In this document: one piece after another, positions 1 through 4,999 of the stretch
How the letters are laid out: each line of letters starts with the position of its first letter
Position numbering within the stretch: position 1 is the first letter of the stretch
Assembly (NCBI GenBank): GCA_011045925.1
Contig: DSBS01000022.1
Coordinates: forward strand, 1-11,541
Length of the DNA stretch: 11,541 nucleotides
Direction: 5' to 3'
DNA from: Candidatus Woesearchaeota archaeon
Lineage (GTDB): Archaea; Nanobdellota; Nanobdellia; Woesearchaeales; JASKKU01
The notes under the pieces: generated by a model
What the model saw: only the letters and a program-made list of their open reading frames with translations
Told to the model about the DNA's origin: nothing
Database searches by the model: none
Program-made: the position numbers and the translations under genes

Positions 1-896
1 CTACATACACTGTATCGCTGCCGAAAAAATGGATTCAGAGAAACAATCTCAGAGAGCAATCTGCAGTAAATGTTTTTGAGAGAAACAACTGCATATTCAT
101 AAGCAATGCAGAGGACGTAGTTGAAGACCAGGTAACTGTAAGCCTTGATGAAAAAGGAGACATCATTATGCCGGTTTTGTATACATTATATTATATAGGC
201 ATAAATGAGGTCAGCCTTGTTTCCTTAAAAGACATTCAAGGCGAAATGAGGACTAAGATTGATAAATTCATAAAAACCCTTAGCGGAACCGAGATAATAT
301 ATGAAGACTCAAAAAGGATTGACGTTAAGTTCTTCATTTCATTAAAGAAGATAAATACATACCAGATTCTGCTGAGGTTTCTATTCATCCTTAAAAGGGT
401 AATGGAAACCATTTCCAGAGATAACAATAAAGAAGCCTTAAAAAACCTTGAGGTGGATACGGACAAGATATACCATATGTTTAATAGGTGGATTTTTGAG
501 CTAAGCTCTGGCAAGTCTTATGATGAAGACGTTGTAATAGACTCACTACCGCTTTTTATGAGGGTTGCACAGAGGTTCGAAAAGATCTCTGACCTGCTTT
601 TCGAAGCAGTAAAGGCCGTAGATGAAAATGAATTAAAGCATAAATGCGTCAGAAAGGCATTTGAAGCTATAATTGAAAACATAAACTACTACATAAACTC
701 GCTGAATACAAAGTCTTTTGATACAAAAAAGGAAGTAGAGAGGTTTCATAAGACCAAGCAGCTCTGCTCTGAAGTCCAGAATCCTTTCCTGAATTTTCTG
801 CTGATGGAGATTGCAAGAATGGTTAAGGCTAATGCAAAGGATGTAATCTCAATACTTTACCTTGGGTCGCTGAAAAACCAAAAACAAGATAAATAA
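1..896 (+). CDS. PhoU-like regulator with AbrB/SpoVT N-terminal domain (5'-truncated)
   Basis: The reading frame is open from base 3 to the TAA at 894-896, so the gene begins before the window; the ATG at 168 is internal. About 297 residues are visible. The first ~35 (TYTVSLPKKWIQRNN..., ending in FIS) match the AbrB/MazE/SpoVT swapped-hairpin DNA-binding domain, whose usual form is 'S-x-x-V-S-L-P-K-K-W'. The rest is mostly helical and charged, as in PhoU-like domains. This combination is common in archaeal proteins annotated as phosphate uptake regulators, which are thought to bind DNA and control phosphate transport; the local target is unknown. No pst transporter genes are visible. The stop codon lies inside the TATA-like box of cbf5, so the two genes are tightly packed but probably transcribed from different starts. 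Family assignment is fairly secure; the phosphate role is inferred from family. Confidence 0.72.
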   Translation, partial: TYTVSLPKKWIQRNNLREQSAVNVFERNNCIFISNAEDVVEDQVTVSLDEKGDIIMPVLYTLYYIGINEVSLVSLKDIQGEMRTKIDKFIKTLSGTEIIYEDSKRIDVKFFISLKKINTYQILLRFLFILKRVMETISRDNNKEALKNLEVDTDKIYHMFNRWIFELSSGKSYDEDVVIDSLPLFMRVAQRFEKISDLLFEAVKAVDENELKHKCVRKAFEAIIENINYYINSLNTKSFDTKKEVERFHKTKQLCSEVQNPFLNFLLMEIARMVKANAKDVISILYLGSLKNQKQDK

Positions 897-898
897 AG
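888..898 (+). promoter_or_regulatory. TATA-like box of cbf5
   Basis: The sequence GATAAATAAAG is centred about 24 bases before the ATG at 916. Archaeal TATA boxes lie about 26 bases before the transcription start, so the transcript would begin at or next to this ATG (leaderless). It overlaps the stop codon of the upstream gene. Confidence 0.5.
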
Positions 899-915
899 TG
901 CTGAACCTGCTTGGT

Positions 916-1914
916 ATGGGCAAACTTCCGTTTGAAAAGGAAAAAAGAGAGCTTATTGAGGTAAGGCAAAGCGAAACAAATGAAAGGTTTGGCCAATATC
1001 CTGACAAAAGGCCGGTTGAGCTTCTTCTTAAGTATGGAATAGTTAACCTAGACAAGCCACCAGGCCCAACTTCTCACCAGGCAAGCTACTATCTTTCCAG
1101 GATTATTGGAGTTGATAAAGCAGGGCATTCTGGCACACTTGACCCAAAGGTAACAGGCTGTCTTCCGGTTTCCCTAAACAAGGCAACAAAGATTGCAAAC
1201 CTTCTTTTAAAGTCTGGAAAAGAGTACATAACAGTTATGCACCTTCATTCTGACATTGAGCCGGAAAGGATAAAAAATGCCTGCAGGAAGTTTGTTGGGA
1301 CTATTGAGCAGGTTCCTCCAATTAAGTCTGCTGTTAAAAGGGTTAAAAGAAAAAGAGAAATCTATTATCTCGAGGTTCTTGAGATTGATGGAAGAGACGT
1401 GCTTTTTAGGGTTGGGTGCGAGGCTGGCACTTACATAAGGAAGCTCTGCCATGACATTGGCGCTTCGCTTGGGACTGGGGCGCACATGGCCCAGCTAAGA
1501 AGGACAAAAAGCGGCCCTTTCAATGAGAATACAAATCTAGTAAGTCTTCAGGATGTCAGCGATGCCTGGCACTATTACAAAACACAGGGAAATGAAAGGT
1601 TTATCAGGCATTGCATTCAGCCTATGGAAAAAGCTGTTGAGTTTCTTCCCAAGGTTTATGTAATGGACAGCACTATTGACCCGGTCTGCCACGGCACGCC
1701 TGTGAATGTTCCTGGCATTGTTAAAGCTGAAACCGGAATAATCAAGGATGGGATAGTTGCAGTCATGTCTCTTAAAGGAGAACTGATTGCATACGGAAAA
1801 GCAGCAATGTCCACAGAGGAGATTGCAAAAAGCAAAAGGGGATGTGCTGTTAAAACAGACAGCGTATTTATGAGCGAAGGGACTTACCCTAAATATACAA
1901 AAAGTGAAGAATAA
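916..1914 (+). CDS. cbf5: RNA-guided pseudouridine synthase Cbf5 (archaeal dyskerin/TruB family)
   Basis: Catalytic subunit of the archaeal H/ACA ribonucleoprotein, which converts uridine to pseudouridine in rRNA under guide RNA control and can also modify U55 of tRNA. From the ATG at 916 the protein has 332 residues. The N-terminus MGKLPFEKEKREL matches known archaeal Cbf5 starts. The TruB catalytic core contains LDKPPGPTSH and then GHSGTLDPKVTG, whose Asp (residue 76) is the catalytic nucleophile. The last ~80 residues (from PKVYVMDS to the end) form a PUA RNA-binding domain. A GTG at 898 would add six residues, but the ATG fits both homology and the TATA spacing. Partner proteins Nop10, Gar1 and L7Ae are not in the window. 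It ends 25 bases from the convergent tgt gene. Confidence 0.95.
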   Translation: MGKLPFEKEKRELIEVRQSETNERFGQYPDKRPVELLLKYGIVNLDKPPGPTSHQASYYLSRIIGVDKAGHSGTLDPKVTGCLPVSLNKATKIANLLLKSGKEYITVMHLHSDIEPERIKNACRKFVGTIEQVPPIKSAVKRVKRKREIYYLEVLEIDGRDVLFRVGCEAGTYIRKLCHDIGASLGTGAHMAQLRRTKSGPFNENTNLVSLQDVSDAWHYYKTQGNERFIRHCIQPMEKAVEFLPKVYVMDSTIDPVCHGTPVNVPGIVKAETGIIKDGIVAVMSLKGELIAYGKAAMSTEEIAKSKRGCAVKTDSVFMSEGTYPKYTKSEE

Positions 1915-1939
1915 GCTGGAAAAAAAGAAAGCAAAAAGA

Positions 1940-3130
1940 TTAGCCTAGCCATTTTGAATATAGCTTTTCAAGCTTTTTATCAAGGATGCTTCTTCTGATG
2001 CTTTGCATAAGGCTAGAGAAGAAAAAAAGATTATGGTAAGAAACAAGCCGCAGGCCAAGCATTTCCTTATTCTTAAACAAGTGGTAAATGTAAGCTCTTG
2101 AGAAGCTTTGACAGACACTGCACCTGCAGTTTTTGTCGATAGGGGAAAGATCCCTTTCAAATGCCTGGTTTGTTATTCTGAACTTAAACTTATTTTTTTG
2201 GCTGCCTCCTGATTGAGGAAGAAGGTAAGCATAACCAATCCTTGCCATTCGGGTTGGACCAACACAATCAAAAGTATCCATGCCTCTTTTAACCGACTCG
2301 AATATGTCACTAACCCCGCCAACACCAAGAAGGTGCCTGGGCTTATTTTCAGGGAGAAGCGGCATTACCCAATCCAGGGAAAGGCTCATCTCATCCTTTC
2401 CAAAAGAGCCCCCTATTGCAATCCCATCAAAATCCAGGAATGAAATAAATTCTGCACTCTGCTTTCTCAGGTCTTCAAAAAGCCCACCCTGGATTATTCC
2501 GTAAAGCGCCTGGCTTGTTGTGTGCGCCTTCAGGCTTTGCACTGCCCACTTGTGAGTAAGCTTCATGCTTTCTTTTGTATATTCGTAGCCTGCGCTTGGG
2601 GGAGAGCACTCATCTAATGCAAGTATAATATCAGCGCCAAGCTTTTCCTGGATTTCAATGCTTTTTTCCGGAGTAAATAGGTGCTCTTTTCCATCATAAG
2701 GCGACTTGAACCTGATTCCCTCGCCTGTTATGAAAGCAGAACGCTTAAGAAGCTTTTTTGAGTTCTTCCTAGACTGCAAGGCAGAATCATACTCAAACTT
2801 TCCCTCACCAAGCTTTGCGCCGAGCCCAAGGCTAAAAGCCTGAAACCCACCTGAGTCTGTTGCTATCGGCTTTTTCCAGCCCATAAACCCATGAAGCCCG
2901 CCGTGGCCAACAACCAGTTCTTCCCCGGGCTTGAGGTGGAGGTGGTATGTGTTTGCAATAAGCACCTGGACTCCTATCTCTTCCAGCTCTTCCGGAGAGA
3001 TGGATTTTACTGTTGCCTTGGTTGCCACTGGCAGGAAAGCCGGGGTTTCTACAAGCCCGTGGGGAAGCACTATCCTGGCTGCCCTTGCATTGCCATGGCT
3101 TGCATCAATGCTGAACTTAAGGTTGCACAT
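1940..3130 (-). CDS. tgt: Bacterial-type queuine/preQ1 tRNA-guanine(34) transglycosylase
   Basis: Exchanges guanine at the tRNA wobble position for a 7-deazaguanine base and releases guanine. From the ATG at 3128-3130 the protein has 396 residues and begins MCNLKFSIDASHG. Visible residues are TDSGG (Asp92), ALDECSPP (Asp173-Glu-Cys), GIIQGG, the nucleophile Asp288 in FDCVGPTR, and a zinc site C335-x-C337-x2-C340 with His366. It lacks the C-terminal PUA domain and sequence style of archaeosine TGT, so it is the bacterial/eukaryotic G34 type. An extra ~25-residue Lys-rich stretch lies around residues 103-137. The specificity loop reads IGGSFGKDEM, with Gly244 where the Zymomonas enzyme has Val233 and a loop shorter than 'GGLAVGE'. 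An upstream start at 3370 is possible but would overlap the divergent gene and adds unrelated residues. No queuosine synthesis genes are nearby. Confidence 0.92.
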   Translation of the reverse strand: MCNLKFSIDASHGNARAARIVLPHGLVETPAFLPVATKATVKSISPEELEEIGVQVLIANTYHLHLKPGEELVVGHGGLHGFMGWKKPIATDSGGFQAFSLGLGAKLGEGKFEYDSALQSRKNSKKLLKRSAFITGEGIRFKSPYDGKEHLFTPEKSIEIQEKLGADIILALDECSPPSAGYEYTKESMKLTHKWAVQSLKAHTTSQALYGIIQGGLFEDLRKQSAEFISFLDFDGIAIGGSFGKDEMSLSLDWVMPLLPENKPRHLLGVGGVSDIFESVKRGMDTFDCVGPTRMARIGYAYLLPQSGGSQKNKFKFRITNQAFERDLSPIDKNCRCSVCQSFSRAYIYHLFKNKEMLGLRLVSYHNLFFFSSLMQSIRRSILDKKLEKLYSKWLG

Positions 3131-3151
3131 GACGGGTAAGAAAACAGAAGA

Positions 3152-3161
3152 CTTTTTAAGG
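3152..3161. promoter_or_regulatory. Shared TATA-like element for tgt and the deaminase
   Basis: CTTTTTAAGG lies in the 54-base gap between the divergent genes, centred about 27 bases from the tgt ATG (3130) and 28 bases from the deaminase ATG (3185). Read on the minus strand it is CCTTAAAAAG, so it can act as a TATA box in either direction. Both genes would then be leaderless. This spacing supports both chosen start codons. Confidence 0.5.
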
Positions 3162-3184
3162 TTAATTGAAGAAGAGTGTTTAGA

Positions 3185-3760
3185 ATGAAAGCAAATCAAG
3201 ATAAAAAGGCAGCCAGGTTTCATGGCTTCATGAGTGAAGCCATCAGGCAAGCACATGCAGGAGTCAAAAAGGGCCACGGTGGGCCTTTCGGTGCTGTAAT
3301 TGTGCGAAACGGAAAGGTTATCGCCAGGGCGCATAACATGGTGATAAAAAACAAAGAGCCAACTGCGCATGCCGAGGTCATGGTGATAAGGAAGGCTGCA
3401 AAAAAGCTTAAGAGCTGGGACCTGTCTGAATGTGAGCTGTACACTACATGCGAGCCCTGCCCCATGTGCCTGGGCGCAATCTTGTGGTCAAAGATTAAGA
3501 AGGTGCATTACGGCTGCACAAGGGAGGATGCAGAAGAGATTGGGTTTAATGACAGCGAATACTACAAAGAAATCAGCAAGCTATGCAAACCCAGGGAAGG
3601 CAAAAGCAAATTAAGTAAGCCCAAAGCAGGGAAGATAGAATCAAGCAAGGTAGAATCCAAGTACAAGTCTAAGGTAATAGAAATCAAAAGTTCATCTAGA
3701 GAAGAGTGCCTTGAGGTTTTCAGGGAATGGAAGAATAAGAAAGGGAGGATTGTTTATTAA
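3185..3760 (+). CDS. Guanine deaminase-like nucleobase deaminase (CDA fold)
   Basis: Zinc-dependent deaminase of the cytidine deaminase superfamily, 191 residues from the ATG at 3185 (a GTG at 3176 is a weaker option). Zinc and catalytic residues are visible: His62-Ala-Glu64 and CEPCPMC (Cys92, Cys95). The flanking sequences GGPFGAVIV, EPCPMCLGAILWS and GFNDSEYYKEI resemble Bacillus subtilis guanine deaminase GuaD rather than tRNA adenosine deaminase TadA, which usually has EPCxMCAGA. Asp123 aligns with the GuaD catalytic Asp114. The C-terminus FREWKNKKGRIVY ends in Tyr, like the domain-swapped GuaD tail. Between core and tail lies a Lys/Ser-rich linker (about residues 135-168), roughly 20 residues longer than in GuaD. 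Likely reaction: guanine to xanthine and ammonia in the cytoplasm. Its neighbour tgt releases guanine, which fits. Another nucleobase substrate is possible. Confidence 0.83.
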   Translation: MKANQDKKAARFHGFMSEAIRQAHAGVKKGHGGPFGAVIVRNGKVIARAHNMVIKNKEPTAHAEVMVIRKAAKKLKSWDLSECELYTTCEPCPMCLGAILWSKIKKVHYGCTREDAEEIGFNDSEYYKEISKLCKPREGKSKLSKPKAGKIESSKVESKYKSKVIEIKSSSREECLEVFREWKNKKGRIVY

Positions 3761-3768
3761 ATTTCATT

Positions 3769-3786
3769 ACTTAATATACTTAATAT
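3769..3786. repeat. Two tandem copies of a 9-base unit
   Basis: ACTTAATAT occurs twice in a row (3769-3777, 3778-3786), just after the deaminase stop codon. It is AT-rich and may be chance or part of a 3' end region. Confidence 0.45.
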
Positions 3787-3802
3787 GATAAACAAAGCTG
3801 AG

Positions 3803-3832
3803 AGAAAAAACAAAAAAAAGAAAAAAAGAAAA
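3803..3832 (-). terminator. Oligo-T terminator downstream of slipin gene
   Basis: On the minus strand, directly after the TGA of the slipin gene, the sequence is a run of T-rich blocks (up to eight T in a row) with no obvious hairpin. Archaeal RNA polymerase terminates at such oligo-T tracts. On the plus strand the same stretch is A-rich and would not serve the converging deaminase gene. Confidence 0.45.
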
Positions 3833-4585
3833 TCACTTCTTTTTCTTGCCTGCTATTGCCTCAAGCGCCCTGAGTGATTCCAGGGGTATGGCAAAAATCA
3901 CTGTATTGCTTTTGTCTGAGCTGATATTGTTTATTGACTGCAGGGTCCTAAGATGAAGTGCGCCCTCAGCTGTGCTAAGGGTTTTTGCTGCCTTTGCCAT
4001 ATTTGTGGATGCGATTACTTCGCCTTCTGCCTTTATAATAACAGCCCTTTTCTCCCTTTCAGCCTCGGCCTGTTTTGCTATGACTCTTTTCATATCTTCT
4101 GCAAGAGTTATATCCTTTAACTCAACAGAGTTTACCTTAATGCCCCAGGGGTCTGAAGCAGCATCAATTATATGCCTGATTTGCTCAGAGATTTTCTCTC
4201 GCTTGCTGAGAAGCTCATCAAGCTCAACTTCGCCAACTATGTTTCTCATTGTGGTCTGGGCAAGCTGAGTTACAGCGTAATCATATTTTTCTACCTCGAT
4301 TATTGCCTTCTGGGAATCAACAACCTTGTAATAAATGACCGCGTTTATGCCAACAGTAATATTATCTTTTGTTATGCTTTCCTGCTCTGGCACATCTACT
4401 GCCTTTACCCTCATATCCACACGATACCAGGACTGGACTATCGGAATCACCAACCTTAGCCCTGGGTCCATTATCCCGGAAAACTTACCAAATGTAAGCT
4501 TAACTCCTCGCTCATACTGGTTCACAACCCTTAAGCCCGATAAAAAAAAAACAATAATTGCACCCAAAATCCACCATAATGCCAT
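3833..4585 (-). CDS. Slipin/stomatin-like SPFH-domain membrane protein
   Basis: Membrane scaffold protein of the stomatin/prohibitin/flotillin/HflK superfamily, 250 residues. An N-terminal hydrophobic segment (about residues 2-20, MALWWILGAIIVFFLSG) anchors it. The SPFH/Band 7 domain follows (about 22-190), with typical sequences NQYERGVKLTFGKF, DPGLRLVIP and DVPEQESITKDN. A charged coiled-coil-forming region (KQAEAEREKRAVIIKAEGE, around 170-190) precedes a C-terminal hydrophobic patch (VIFAIPLESLRAL) and a KKKK end. Slipins form ring-shaped membrane oligomers and often pair with an NfeD-type partner and protease; neither is adjacent here. The start at 4585 is fixed by a strong Shine-Dalgarno. 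Cellular role is not known from sequence. Confidence 0.9.
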   Translation of the reverse strand: MALWWILGAIIVFFLSGLRVVNQYERGVKLTFGKFSGIMDPGLRLVIPIVQSWYRVDMRVKAVDVPEQESITKDNITVGINAVIYYKVVDSQKAIIEVEKYDYAVTQLAQTTMRNIVGEVELDELLSKREKISEQIRHIIDAASDPWGIKVNSVELKDITLAEDMKRVIAKQAEAEREKRAVIIKAEGEVIASTNMAKAAKTLSTAEGALHLRTLQSINNISSDKSNTVIFAIPLESLRALEAIAGKKKK

Positions 4586-4590
4586 TCTTC

Positions 4591-4597
4591 CACCTCC
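4591..4597 (-). promoter_or_regulatory. Strong Shine-Dalgarno of slipin gene
   Basis: On the minus strand GGAGGTGGAAGA directly precedes the ATG at 4585, with GGAGGTG about 5 bases from it. It complements the conserved 3' end of 16S rRNA. This contrasts with most genes in the window, which look leaderless. Confidence 0.75.
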
Positions 4598-4629
4598 AAA
4601 ATTCTTACTGACTAATAAATTCGACTAAT

Positions 4630-4640
4630 TCTTAAAAAGT
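4630..4640 (-). promoter_or_regulatory. Candidate TATA box of slipin gene
   Basis: On the minus strand the sequence ACTTTTTAAGA resembles the shared tgt/deaminase element. A start about 25 bases downstream would give a leader of some 20-25 bases, enough to hold the Shine-Dalgarno. A second AT-rich candidate (AAATATTAATTAAT, around 4649-4662) cannot be excluded. Confidence 0.4.
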
Positions 4641-4662
4641 TAACACACATTAATTAATATTT

Positions 4663-4861
4663 CGTATTCCTCTGCAGTAATATTAAAATCATATTCTAAG
4701 AAAAAACCAGAAAAGAGAAAAAAGAGAAAAAGGAAATAAGAAAAAAAGAATAATAAAAAACCAGCTGACAAATACAAAAAATAACAGCCCCTGTTTAGTT
4801 AGAACAAGCTTTTTTTGATTCATTTATAAAATTTAAAAAGCTGATATCTGTGCTTGAAAAT
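4663..4861. other. Non-coding AT-rich intergenic stretch
   Basis: No convincing gene is visible between the slipin promoter and the nrdD control region. It contains a purine-rich, A-dominated low-complexity tract (about 4698-4765). On the minus strand this is pyrimidine-rich, T-dominated sequence. Confidence 0.5.
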
Positions 4862-4883
4862 ATATTGTTTTGATATTGTTTTG
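4862..4883 (+). repeat. Perfect 11-bp tandem repeat upstream of nrdD
   Basis: ATATTGTTTTG occurs twice with no gap (4862-4872, 4873-4883), about one helical turn apart. It lies just upstream of the nrdD TATA box. A related inverted word, AACAAT, follows at 4890-4895. Position and period suit a regulator binding site, but the factor is unknown. Confidence 0.55.
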
Positions 4884-4897
4884 CAAAGGAACAATGT

Positions 4898-4908
4898 TTA
4901 AATATTTA
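4898..4908 (+). promoter_or_regulatory. Candidate TATA box of nrdD
   Basis: TTAAATATTTA includes the 10-bp palindrome TAAATATTTA (4899-4908). Transcription would begin near 4930, giving a leader of about 70 bases. A second candidate, the T-run with TATG at 4938-4946, would start transcription nearer 4968. Confidence 0.45.
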
Positions 4909-4946
4909 GACAAAAATACTACCTGTAGAGTCTGCCCTTTTTTATG

Positions 4947-4962
4947 ACACAACATATTGTGG
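4947..4962 (+). promoter_or_regulatory. NrdR-box-like operator upstream of nrdD
   Basis: ACACAACATATTGTGG matches the 16-bp NrdR consensus as I recall it (acaCwAtATaTwGtgt) at 14 positions. It contains the inverted repeat CACAA-CATA-TTGTG. NrdR is an ATP-cone repressor of ribonucleotide reductase genes in bacteria and some archaea. The site lies downstream of the TATA box, suited to repression. Usually two boxes occur about three helical turns apart; I see no clear second one, and nrdR is not in the window. Confidence 0.5.
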
Positions 4963-4999
4963 TGGTTTTGGGCTCTAGAATACAGAGAGTGAATAAAAA

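Noticed and set aside
168..170. ATG at 168 as the start of the PhoU-like gene
   Set aside because: The same frame is open to base 3 and encodes a recognisable AbrB/SpoVT domain before this ATG, so the gene is truncated by the window edge.
898..900. GTG at 898 as the cbf5 start
   Set aside because: The six extra residues do not match Cbf5 N-termini and the TATA-like box would overlap the start codon.
1940..3130. Archaeosine tRNA-guanine(15) transglycosylase
   Set aside because: No PUA domain, and motifs match the bacterial/eukaryotic G34 enzyme.
2213..3188. Several open frames on the plus strand inside tgt
   Set aside because: They lie opposite a well-supported gene and encode no recognisable protein; the same holds for minus-strand frames within cbf5, nrdD, nrdG and the radical SAM gene.
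3131..3370. 80-codon upstream extension of tgt on the minus strand
   Set aside because: It would overlap the start of the divergent deaminase and has no TGT homology; family proteins begin at the MCNLKFSID position, and the TATA spacing fits 3130.
3185..3760. tRNA adenosine deaminase (TadA)
   Set aside because: EPCPMCLGAI, GFNDSEYYKEI and the C-terminal FREW...Y tail fit guanine deaminase better than TadA.
4586..4999. Small gene or tRNA in the long intergenic region
   Set aside because: No cloverleaf, no plausible ORF with a start signal; the stretch is low-complexity and regulatory in appearance.
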